64,000 nucleotides of DNA from Streptomonospora mangrovi (GTDB lineage: Bacteria > Actinomycetota > Actinomycetes > Streptosporangiales > Streptosporangiaceae). A model generated the notes under the pieces. That model did no database searches and had not been told where the DNA came from. It saw nothing but the letters and a program-made list of their open reading frames with translations. This document shows positions 54,223 through 61,677 of this stretch, one piece after another (the stretch's first letter is position 1; every line of letters starts with the position of its first letter). A program made the translations under genes and the position numbers. Location: positions 124,001-188,000 of the forward strand of contig NZ_JAJAQC010000007.1 of the NCBI RefSeq assembly GCF_027604915.1, read 5' to 3'.

Positions 54223-54735
54223 TCAGCCCTCGGCGCGCTGCTGGAGCCAGGCGTAGGCCAGTTGCAGCCAGTCCGACAGCGCCACGGCGGTCATGGTGCC
54301 GGCGGCCAGTCGGGTGGCGCGGGGCGCGAAGAGGAGGCCGGCCACGTGGGCGGTGGCCACCCACTGGGCCAGGCAGAACGGGCAGGTCACGAGTTCGCCG
54401 ATGGCGTGGCGGGCGCCCGTGCCGCGCACCTCCTCGTGCAGCTCAGCGGGGCCGGAGGCGCCCTTGAAGCGGGTGAAGGGCGCGCGCAGCGGGCTGGCCA
54501 CAGGGTCCTTGGCCAGGGTGCGCGAGAGCTTGTGGGTGGAGAGGGAGACCAGGAGCAGGTCCCACGGCGAGAGGGAGTCGGGCAGCGCGCGCCCGCGCAG
54601 GCGGGCCAGGCCGCCGACGGCGGCGAGGCAGCCCCCGTAGGTCAGCAGGGTCGCGAAGTAGGCCCGCGTCGGCCGGGAGGCACCGCCCTCGTACGCGCGC
54701 GCCTCCTCGTTCACGGTCTGCACGATCGAGGTCAT
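54223..54735 (-). CDS. DUF1360 membrane protein
   Basis: A 170-residue protein of PF07098. The diagnostic stretch is GELVTCPFCLAQWVATAHVAGLLF, with a CPFC pair next to a membrane helix; other helices are near residues 25-45, 55-70 and 140-160. Family function is unknown. AAGGA precedes the ATG at 54735. It is upstream of pdxH on the same strand (70 bp gap). Confidence 0.88.
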   Translation of the reverse strand: MTSIVQTVNEEARAYEGGASRPTRAYFATLLTYGGCLAAVGGLARLRGRALPDSLSPWDLLLVSLSTHKLSRTLAKDPVASPLRAPFTRFKGASGPAELHEEVRGTGARHAIGELVTCPFCLAQWVATAHVAGLLFAPRATRLAAGTMTAVALSDWLQLAYAWLQQRAEG

Positions 54736-54950
54736 GAGCGTCCTTTCGCAGCGTCGGGTGGCGCTCCCCGATCGCTACCGCACTTCATGCGCCCCCAAAC
54801 GTGGGACGCCCGCGACGGCGAACCCGCTGGTACCGGTTCACCGGTCGCGACCTCGGTGCGGGACCGCCGACGGCAACCCGCCCCCGCGCGCGTGCGGGGG
54901 CGGGTTGCCCTCGGCGGGCGGCGGGCGACGGGCGGATGGCCGGCGGCGGG

Positions 54951-55385
54951 TCAGCGGCGGCGGCCGGTCAGCCCCCGGACCAGGGCGGCGGTGCGGTCTC
55001 GGCGGCCCCAGGCGACGACGGCGGCCAGGACGCCCAGGATCACCGGCGTGGCGGCGTTCTGGCCGTCGAAGTAGACGAACTGGGTGATGAACGCGCCGAT
55101 CATCAGGCCGACCAGGGCGATCCCCGACAGCCCCGACAGCGCCGGGACCACCAGCGCCACGGCCCCCGCGAGTTCCAGGACCCCGATCAGGTACATGAAC
55201 CAGGTGCCGGCGCCCATCTGCGCGAAGAAGTCCACCGCCGACTCGTGCGCGATGAGCTTGGGCAGGGCGCTGGCGAACGCGAAGAACACCGCCATCAGGA
55301 CCTGCACGACCCACAGCGCGATGTTCGCGGCGCGGCCGGGCGTGCGGCCGCCGCCGCGGGCGGGGGTGTGCTCGGTGTCGTTCAT
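54951..55385 (-). CDS. DoxX-family membrane protein
   Basis: A 144-residue four-helix protein. Family features are VLMAVFFAFASALPKLIAHESAVDFFAQMGAGTWFMYLIGVLELAGAVALVVPAL and two further helices ending before a basic tail (RRDRTAALVRGLTGRRR). DoxX-like proteins act in thiol/redox homeostasis or as quinol oxidase subunits; the role here is unknown. GGAGA-type ribosome site before the ATG at 55385. Monocistronic. Confidence 0.88.
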   Translation of the reverse strand: MNDTEHTPARGGGRTPGRAANIALWVVQVLMAVFFAFASALPKLIAHESAVDFFAQMGAGTWFMYLIGVLELAGAVALVVPALSGLSGIALVGLMIGAFITQFVYFDGQNAATPVILGVLAAVVAWGRRDRTAALVRGLTGRRR

Positions 55386-55508
55386 GGGTGTCTCCCTCTC
55401 AGCGTGGGCCGTCACAGGGGTAGACCGCCCCGCCCGCCGTTCCTCATCGGTCCCGCCCCCGCCGATGTCTCCGCGTCCGCCGGAGCCGGCCCGCCGCCCG
55501 CCCCCGCC

Positions 55509-56411
55509 TCAGCGCGCAACGGCGGCGGCGACCACGTCGACCAGCCGCTCCACTCCCGGAGACTCCACGGGGAAGTGCCCGGCCCCCTCCAGCACCACCA
55601 ACTCCTTGGGTGCGGCGATGCGCTCGAAGAACGGGAGGCTGATCGCCAGTGGCGTCCACCGGTCATCCCCCGGGTGCGCCAGGACGAGCCCCGGCGCGGT
55701 GGCCTCCTCCGGCTCCACGGCCGGCGCCGAGTCCAGCAGGTCGCGCAGGAAGCCCAGCGGCACCCGGTTGCCGCCGCCGCGCCGGTCGCCCGCGATCAGC
55801 CCGGTCAGGGCGGGCCGGTTGCTGATGGCGCGCATGTTGGTCAGCCACCGCAGCGGCACGCGCACCCCCGCCAGCGGACCGGCGGCCACCCGCAGCGCCG
55901 GCCGGGCCGCCGCGCTCAGCAGCGGCGAGCGCGAAAGGTGCCGCCGCACCGCCGCGTCGCGCGGATCGGGCAGGCAGGTGGCGACCACGCGGTCCACCGC
56001 GCCGGTGCGGGTGGCCGCGTCGTAGGCCAGCATCCCGCCCATGCTGGCGCCCACGGCCACCAGCGGTCCCGGGTGCGCCGCCCGTTCGGCCCGCATCAGG
56101 TCGCAGGCCGCCGCGACCCAGTCGGCGTAGCGCAGGGCGCCGGGGCGGGGGAGGCGGGTCCGGCCGAAGCCCGGCAGGTCGGGGACCACCACGTGCGGGC
56201 CGCGCGCGGCCAGGAGGGCGGCATAGGGCCACATCGCCGCCGCGTGGCCGCCCAGCCCGTGCAGGAACAGGACCCGGGCCGCCGCCTCCGGGTCGCCGAC
56301 CCGTTCGACGTGGACGTCGGTGCCGCCCCAGCGCCACCACGTGGACGCGCGGCGGGGCAGGGGGTCGGGCCGCAGGGCGGCGGGCAGGGCGTTCAGGTAG
56401 CGTTCGTGCAT
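55509..56411 (-). CDS. Alpha/beta-fold hydrolase
   Basis: A 300-residue hydrolase. The oxyanion segment is VLFLHGLGGHAAAMWPYAALL, the nucleophile is in VAVGASMGGMLAYDAA (GxSxG), the aspartate in LVLAHPGDDRWTPLA and the histidine in VVLEGAGHFPVESPG. The ATG at 56411 overlaps the ATG of the divergent tetR by two bases; a GTG at 56444 is an alternative that would place the start inside tetR. Substrate unknown. Very probably regulated by that TetR. Confidence 0.9.
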   Translation of the reverse strand: MHERYLNALPAALRPDPLPRRASTWWRWGGTDVHVERVGDPEAAARVLFLHGLGGHAAAMWPYAALLAARGPHVVVPDLPGFGRTRLPRPGALRYADWVAAACDLMRAERAAHPGPLVAVGASMGGMLAYDAATRTGAVDRVVATCLPDPRDAAVRRHLSRSPLLSAAARPALRVAAGPLAGVRVPLRWLTNMRAISNRPALTGLIAGDRRGGGNRVPLGFLRDLLDSAPAVEPEEATAPGLVLAHPGDDRWTPLAISLPFFERIAAPKELVVLEGAGHFPVESPGVERLVDVVAAAVAR

Positions 56412-57063
56412 GCCAGCAGTCTCGAAGCCGCCGAACGGCGCCACAACTCGCGTTTCCGCAGGTGGTGGCGGCCCCTCGGCACCGCGCAGACGGCCACGTC
56501 AGCAGCGGTCCCGGCACACGGTCGAGGTGCTGCTGGAGGCGGCTGCTCAGGTTTTCGACCGGGAGGGGCTCGGCGCGACGACCAACCGCATCGCCGAGCG
56601 GGCGGGCTACTCCATCGGCACGCTCTACCAGTACTTCCCGGACAAGCGGGCGATGCTGCTCGCCCTGGCCGAGCGGCACCTCGACGAGGTCGAGCGCGCG
56701 GCGACGGCGGCACTCGCGGGTCTGCGCGGTGCGGAGCCCGACCCGGGGCGGGCGGTGCGGACGCTGGTGGAGTCCGTGGCGGCGATCCACCGCGAGCGGC
56801 CCGGACTGCACCGGGTGATGTACCGCTTCACCCCGCGCTCCCCGGAGGCGGTGGAGCGCCTGGAGTCGACCTGTGGCCGGGTGGCCGATGCGCTGGCGGC
56901 CGAGTTCGCGCGCTGCGGACGCGACCACGCCGAGGCCGAGCGCACCGCCGCCCTGGTCGTCCACGCGGCAGACGCCCACCTGCACCGCATCGTCCTCGCG
57001 AACCCGGCGGAGCAGGCCCGGGTCGCCGCAGCCCTGACGGCGATCGCCGCCCCCACCGCCTGA
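56410..57063 (+). CDS. TetR-family regulator
   Basis: A 217-residue regulator. A 30-residue Pro/Arg/Ser-rich extension precedes the helix-turn-helix (SRHTVEVLLEAAAQVFDREGLGATTNRIAERAGYSIGTLYQYFPDKRAML). The ligand domain holds VESVAAIHRERPGLHRVMYRF. The start must be the ATG at 56410: a stop lies 12 bases upstream in frame, and the next GTG falls inside the helix-turn-helix. Its start codon therefore overlaps that of the divergent hydrolase, leaving no intergenic promoter space. Confidence 0.9.
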   Translation: MPAVSKPPNGATTRVSAGGGGPSAPRRRPRQQRSRHTVEVLLEAAAQVFDREGLGATTNRIAERAGYSIGTLYQYFPDKRAMLLALAERHLDEVERAATAALAGLRGAEPDPGRAVRTLVESVAAIHRERPGLHRVMYRFTPRSPEAVERLESTCGRVADALAAEFARCGRDHAEAERTAALVVHAADAHLHRIVLANPAEQARVAAALTAIAAPTA

Positions 57064-57614
57064 CGCCCCGCACGCCGCCCGGAGGGCGGCCGCACCCCGC
57101 CCATTCGGGTCGCGGCGCGGGGAACCGGAGAACGCCGACCCGCTCACCGACCGCCTGAGCGCGCCCGAGGGGGTCCGTCGGCTTTCGGCTGCGATGCCGG
57201 CGGCGTGCCCCGCCTTCGGCGGGGCGCCGCGCCCCCGTCCGGGCTGTGGGCGTCGCCGTGGCGGGCGGCGGTCGCGTCGGCGGGGTGGGCCGCGTCACGG
57301 GGGTGTGTTGTGTGATCGGCGGGGGGTGATGGGCTTCTACCTGCGGTGATGCGGTTATCGTGGACGGCGCGCGCCCCTCGCCGCTGCTCCGGTCGACTTC
57401 GGCGGCGGGCGCGTCCCCGGTTCCGGGGGTCTCCCCCGCCCCTCCCCCGCCCCCGCCGTGCCGACCGCCGCCGCGCACACCGCCGCGACGCGGCGCCCGC
57501 CCCTGCCCGGCTCCCGCCCGGCCCCGGCCGCCCGCGCCTGCCGACCCGCTCCCCCGCGACCTGCTCCCGAGACCCCCGCAGACCCTCGCCGACCCCCTCA
57601 AGGAGGACCAGCCG
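57064..57614. other. Gene-free 551 bp with two hairpins and a C-rich leader
   Basis: No supported gene. GCCGCCC/GGGCGGC (57074-57090) is a likely tetR terminator, and GCCCCGCC/GGCGGGGC around TTC (57207-57225) is a second hairpin. From about 57360 to the ribosome site (AAGGAGG, 57600) the plus strand is very C-rich and G-poor. An open frame runs through it in phase with the next gene but encodes only Pro/Arg/Ala, so I treat it as leader. Confidence 0.5.
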
Positions 57615-58520
57615 ATGCGGTTGGCCCGGTACGCCGCCGCCGTGCTCATCGGCGCCGCGCTGCTGCTCGGCCTGTCGGTCGCCCCGGCGGGCACGGAGTC
57701 GGCGGGCACCGAGGCCGCCCCGCCGCGCCCCCAGGCGCAGTCGGCGCTGACGTGGAACCTGTGCGGCACCGCCGAGCACTGCCCCGGCCGCACCGACCCC
57801 GAACTCAAGGCGGCGGCGGCCGCCGGGCAGGCGCTGGCCGACCCCGATCTGGCCTACATCATGCTCCAGGAGGTCTGCGCGGTCTCCCACATCGCGCCGC
57901 TGCGCAAGCGCCTGGGCGACGAGTGGGCGGTGTACTTCCGGCCGGCGCGCGACGTGCGGACCGGCGAGTTCATCCGGTGCGGGCTCCCCAACGGGCCGGG
58001 CTCGGTGCAGCCCGAACTCGCCGGCACGGCCGTGGCCGTCAAGGAGAGCGGCGCCGGCCGCGTCCGCGTGGTCGGCATGGAGTTCGAGCCGCCCGACGCG
58101 GGGGCGCCGGCCACCCAGGGCGCCGCCTGCCTGGTGGACGACACCTCGCGCACGCTCGCCTGCTCCGCGCACTTCGTGCACAGCGGCGTGGACCCCGACG
58201 GATCGCTGCGCACCTGGTACGCCCGGCAACTGGGCGAGCGGATCGACGCGGCGGTGGAGCGGGGCTACCGCGTGGTCGTCGGCGCCGACCTCAACACCAC
58301 GGCCGCCGACGGCTACGCCGCCGGGCTCGCCGCGCGGGCCGTCGCCGCCGACGCGGGCGCCGCGCCCACCTACGGCCCGACCTACCCGTTCGAGGCCGCC
58401 ACGCTGGCGATCGACTACCTCTACTTCGACACCGCCGGGTGGTCCCCCGGGCGGGCGTCGGTGGGCGACGTGGTCTGGAGCGACCACCGCATGCTGCGCG
58501 GCAGCGCCGTGCCCCGCTGA
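57615..58520 (+). CDS. Secreted endonuclease/exonuclease/phosphatase-family protein
   Basis: A 301-residue protein of the EEP (DNase I-like) superfamily. A Sec signal peptide ends near residue 25 (SVAPAGTESA). Active-site strands are recognisable: LTWNLCGT, LQEVC (metal Glu), VVVGADLNTT (Asp, Asn) and the final WSDHRML (Asp-His). Five or more cysteines suggest disulfides. It resembles CdtB-like or extracellular nucleases and phosphodiesterases. The ATG at 57615 has AAGGAGG upstream. Monocistronic. Confidence 0.88.
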   Translation: MRLARYAAAVLIGAALLLGLSVAPAGTESAGTEAAPPRPQAQSALTWNLCGTAEHCPGRTDPELKAAAAAGQALADPDLAYIMLQEVCAVSHIAPLRKRLGDEWAVYFRPARDVRTGEFIRCGLPNGPGSVQPELAGTAVAVKESGAGRVRVVGMEFEPPDAGAPATQGAACLVDDTSRTLACSAHFVHSGVDPDGSLRTWYARQLGERIDAAVERGYRVVVGADLNTTAADGYAAGLAARAVAADAGAAPTYGPTYPFEAATLAIDYLYFDTAGWSPGRASVGDVVWSDHRMLRGSAVPR

Positions 58521-58726
58521 CCGGGCCGAGGTCCGGCCGGCGTCCTCCCCCTCAACGTCGCCATCGGCCGCCCCGGTCGCGCCCCTCACCCGGTCGCGCT
58601 CGCGCCCGGCCGCCCGCTCCCCGCCCTCCCCCGCTGTTCCGCGCCCCTCCCCAACGGCCCGGCCGCCGTCTGCCTCCCTGTTTCCGGCGGCGAACCGCCG
58701 ACGGTTCGCGAGGCAGGTGATAGCTT
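58521..58726. other. C-rich spacer before the kdu promoter
   Basis: No gene or clear terminator; the plus strand is C-rich and G-poor up to about 58680. Confidence 0.4.
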
Positions 58727-58765
58727 TGTCCCGAAAATTGGGACGGTGTACCGATGATCGGTACA
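58727..58765. promoter_or_regulatory. Tandem IclR-type operators upstream of kduI
   Basis: Two 19-bp dyads start 20 bp apart: TGTCCCGAAAATTGGGACG (58727-58745) and the perfect palindrome TGTACCGATGATCGGTACA (58747-58765). They agree at 13 of 19 positions, and the second recurs upstream of the IclR gene (60581). They lie 23-61 bp before the kduI start. Confidence 0.75.
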
Positions 58766-58787
58766 TACGGGGACCGAAGGAGAAGGC

Positions 58788-59618
58788 ATGGATGTCCGCT
58801 TCGCCACCAATCCCGACGACGCCCGCCACTACGGCACCGACGAACTGCGCCGCCGCTACCTGGTGCAGGGCATGTTCACCCCCGGCGAGCTGCGGCTGAC
58901 CTACAGCCACCAGGACCGGGTGGTGCTGGGCGGGGCGGTGCCGCTGGCGGAGCCGCTGCGCCTGGGGTCCTACGACCCGCTGCGCACGGCCTACTTCGCC
59001 GAGCGGCGCGAGCTGGCGGTCTTCTGCACCGGCGGGCGCGGCGCGGTCACCGCCGACGGCGAGGTCTATGAGCTGGGGCCGCGCGACCTCGTCTACCTGG
59101 GCATGGGCACCCGCGAGATCGCGCTCTCCTCGGCCGACCCCGCCGACCCCGCCCGCCTCTACCTCTTCTCCACCCCCGCCCACCAGGCCCACCCCGCCGC
59201 CGTCGTGCGCGAGGCCGACGTCGAGGGCGTCGCGCTGGGCAGCCCCGACAAGGCCAACGTCCGCACCCTGCGCAAGTACGTCGACGGCACCACGGTGCGA
59301 AGCTGCCAACTGATGATGGGCTACACCGCGCTGGCGCCCGGCAGCGTCTGGAACACCATGCCCGCCCACACCCACGTGCGGCGCACCGAGTGCTACCTGT
59401 ACTTCGACCTCGGCGCCGAGGACCGCGTGCTGCACCTCATGGGCCGCCCCGAGGAGAGCCGCCACCTGGTGGTCGCCGACCGCGAGGCCGTCATCTCGCC
59501 GAGCTGGTCCATGCACAGCGGCGCGGGCACGGCCAACTACAGCTTCGTGTGGGCGATGGCCGGCGAGAACTACGACTTCGCCGACATGGACCACGTCGCG
59601 ATGGACGAGCTGCGATGA
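58788..59618 (+). CDS. kduI: 5-keto-4-deoxyuronate isomerase
   Basis: A 276-residue cupin enzyme that converts 5-dehydro-4-deoxyuronate to 2,5-diketo-3-deoxygluconate in pectin and glycosaminoglycan uronate breakdown. Full-length similarity to KduI is evident: RFATNPDDARHYGTDELRRRYLVQGMF at the N-terminus, KANVRTLRKYVDG, and the zinc site region NTMPAHTHVRRTECYLYFDL, ending ENYDFADMDHVAMDELR. GAAGGAG precedes the ATG at 58788. It overlaps kduD by 4 bp and is controlled from the tandem operators upstream. Confidence 0.95.
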   Translation: MDVRFATNPDDARHYGTDELRRRYLVQGMFTPGELRLTYSHQDRVVLGGAVPLAEPLRLGSYDPLRTAYFAERRELAVFCTGGRGAVTADGEVYELGPRDLVYLGMGTREIALSSADPADPARLYLFSTPAHQAHPAAVVREADVEGVALGSPDKANVRTLRKYVDGTTVRSCQLMMGYTALAPGSVWNTMPAHTHVRRTECYLYFDLGAEDRVLHLMGRPEESRHLVVADREAVISPSWSMHSGAGTANYSFVWAMAGENYDFADMDHVAMDELR

Positions 59619-60403
59619 GCGCGGCGGCACCGGCGCCGGCCCCCGGGCTGGCCGCGATGTTCTCCCTGGAGGGGCGGACCGCCCTGGTCACCGGCGCCCG
59701 CACCGGCCTGGGCCGGGCGGCGGCGGCCGGGCTCGCCCAGGCCGGCGCCGACGTGGTGCTGCTGGGCCACGGCGGCGACATGTCGGCGGCCCGCGCCGAC
59801 GTCGAGGCGGCCGGGCGGCGCGCCTGGGAGGAGACCGTCGACCTGGCCGACCCCGCCGGCGTGGCCGAGGCGGCGCGCGACCTGCTCACCCGCCACCGGG
59901 TGGACGTCCTGGTCAACAACGCCGGCATCATCCGGCGGGCGCCCGCCCGCGAGCACGCCGACGAGGACTTCCGCGCCGTGCTCGACGTCAACCTGGAGTC
60001 GCTGTTCGCGCTGACCCGCGAGGTCGGCCGCCCCATGCTGGAGCGCGGCGCGGGCAAGGTCGTCAACATCGCCTCGCTGCTGTCCTTCCAGGGCGGTATC
60101 AACGTGGTGGGCTACGCGGCCAGCAAGCACGCCGTCGTGGGCGTCACCAAGGCGCTGGCCAACGAGTGGGCGCCGCACGGCGTGCAGGTCAACGCGCTGG
60201 CGCCGGGCTACTTCGCCACCGCCAACACCGCGCCGCTGCGCGCCGACGCCGAGCGCTCGGCCGCCATCGAGGCGCGCATCCCGGCGGGGCGCTGGGGCCG
60301 CCCCGAGGACCTGGCCGCCGCCGTGGTGTTCCTGGCCGGCCCCGGGTCGGACTACATGGCCGGCCACGTGCTCGCCGTCGACGGGGGGTGGCTGGCCCGC
60401 TAG
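59615..60403 (+). CDS. kduD: 2-deoxy-D-gluconate 3-dehydrogenase (SDR)
   Basis: A 262-residue short-chain dehydrogenase that reduces 2,5-diketo-3-deoxygluconate to KDG. Motifs are TGARTGLGRAAA (cofactor), NNAG, and the catalytic Ser-Tyr-Lys in NIASLLSFQGGINVVGYAASKHAVVG. The family-specific RIPAGRWGRPEDLAAAVVFLAGPGSDYM and a C-terminal VDGGWLAR fit KduD. Its ATG overlaps the kduI stop (ATGA). The next steps (KDG kinase and aldolase) are not in the window. Confidence 0.94.
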   Translation: MSAAAPAPAPGLAAMFSLEGRTALVTGARTGLGRAAAAGLAQAGADVVLLGHGGDMSAARADVEAAGRRAWEETVDLADPAGVAEAARDLLTRHRVDVLVNNAGIIRRAPAREHADEDFRAVLDVNLESLFALTREVGRPMLERGAGKVVNIASLLSFQGGINVVGYAASKHAVVGVTKALANEWAPHGVQVNALAPGYFATANTAPLRADAERSAAIEARIPAGRWGRPEDLAAAVVFLAGPGSDYMAGHVLAVDGGWLAR

Positions 60404-60580
60404 CCGCCTCGCCCACCCCTCCCACCCGGCCCGGCCGGCCCGCGCGCCCGCCGGGCCGCCGGCGTGCCCGCGATCCGCCGCATCGCCGCCCCCGCCGCCG
60501 ACCTGGTGCGATTTGCCCGCCCCGCCCTCCTTGCCACTGCAATGTGACTCGGCTTACCCTCTTCCCGTTGAAAGAGACCA

Positions 60581-60599
60581 TGTACCGATAGGCGGGACA
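60581..60599. promoter_or_regulatory. IclR operator upstream of the regulator gene
   Basis: TGTACCGATAGGCGGGACA shares its left 9 bases exactly with the kduI palindrome and 6 of 9 in the right half. It sits 52 bp before the IclR start, consistent with autoregulation. Confidence 0.65.
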
Positions 60600-60650
60600 C
60601 AATGTCGGGTCAGCAGTCAGTACACTCGTCTCCCGATGGAGGAGATGGGC

Positions 60651-61433
60651 GTGACGGAGACCGCGCGGGGCATGGCGGGGCGGGGCACCCTCGAACGGGG
60701 CCTGGCGATCATGGAGCACGTCGGCGCGCACGGCGACATCAGCACCAACGCCGTCGCGCGGGCACTGGGGCTCAGCCGCAGCGCCACCTACCGCACGGTC
60801 AACACGCTCAAGGAGCTGGGCTACCTGGAGGCCGACCCCGCCACGGGGCGCATCCGGCTGGGCGTGCGCCTGGTCGACCTCGGCGTGAAGGCGCTGTCCT
60901 CGGCCGACCTGTTCCGCCTGGCGCCGCCGGTCATGGTCGACCTCGCCCAGCGCACGCGCGAGACCGTGTACCTGGCGATCCCCGATGACGACTCCATGCT
61001 CTACGTCGCGCGGGAGCAGGGGCCCAGCTCGGTCGCGCCCAGCGCCGGCCTGGGCGGGCGCCGCCCCCTGCACGCCACCAGCCTGGGCAAGGCGTGGCTG
61101 GCCGCGCTGCCCCTCCACGAGGCGGCCGAGCGCGTCCGCGCGCTGCCGCTGTCCCGGCGCACGCCCAACACCATCGTCGACGCCGGCGAACTGCTGGCCG
61201 AACTGGACCGGGTGCGCGCCCGCGGCTGGGCCGTGGACAACATCGAGAACGAGCCCGACGTCGGCTGCGTGGCGGCCGCCGTGCGTGACCGCTCCGGCGC
61301 CGCGGTCGCCGCCGTGAGCATCGCCGGACCCGCGGGCCGGGTGCTGATGCGGGTGGACGAGCTGGGTCCGCTGGTGGCCGAGACCGCCGCCGCCCTCTCG
61401 CGCCGCCTGGGCCACGTGCCCGCCGCCGGCTGA
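60651..61433 (+). CDS. IclR-family regulator (KdgR-like)
   Basis: A 260-residue regulator. The N-terminal winged helix (RGLAIMEHVGAHGDISTNAVARALGLSRSATYRTVNTLKELGYLEADP) is followed by the IclR effector domain (residues 75-255; PLHATSLGKAWLAALP and the late NIENEPDVGCVAAAVRDRSG). The GTG at 60651 was chosen because GGAGGAG lies at 60638-60644; ATGs at 60636 and 60645 overlap that site. It is adjacent to kduID and shares operator sequence with it, so it is very probably the uronate/KDG-responsive repressor. Confidence 0.9.
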   Translation: MTETARGMAGRGTLERGLAIMEHVGAHGDISTNAVARALGLSRSATYRTVNTLKELGYLEADPATGRIRLGVRLVDLGVKALSSADLFRLAPPVMVDLAQRTRETVYLAIPDDDSMLYVAREQGPSSVAPSAGLGGRRPLHATSLGKAWLAALPLHEAAERVRALPLSRRTPNTIVDAGELLAELDRVRARGWAVDNIENEPDVGCVAAAVRDRSGAAVAAVSIAGPAGRVLMRVDELGPLVAETAAALSRRLGHVPAAG

Positions 61434-61677
61434 CCCGCCGCCGCCTCCCCGGGCGCCCGACGGTCCGCCCGGCGGTGCCCGCGCACCCCGGTGCCGCCCG
61501 GCGCCACCCGCTGCCGCGCCTCCTCCCCGGCGCCTCCGCGCCCTGCGCCCGTGCTCACCGGCGCGGCGCCCCGGCCCGCGCCCCGCGCGTCCCGGCGCCG
61601 CGTCGCCGCCGCACGGCGCGCCCACCCCCTCACCCCCACCGCGCCACCGCGCGCCGACTCCCCTCCGAGGTTTCACC
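61434..61677 (+). other. C-rich leader of the permease gene
   Basis: A 244-bp spacer of mainly C with few purines; no gene, terminator or operator copy was found. The ribosome site before 61678 is weak (CGAGG). Confidence 0.4.

Noticed and set aside
57360-57614. N-terminal extension of the secreted EEP protein
   Set aside because: It would add 85 Pro/Arg/Ala residues before a normal signal peptide, and the ATG at 57615 has its own strong ribosome site.
57144-59630. 828-aa minus-strand frame across the EEP and kduI genes
   Set aside because: Low-complexity Val/Gly/His/Ala composition, and it covers two well-recognised plus-strand genes.
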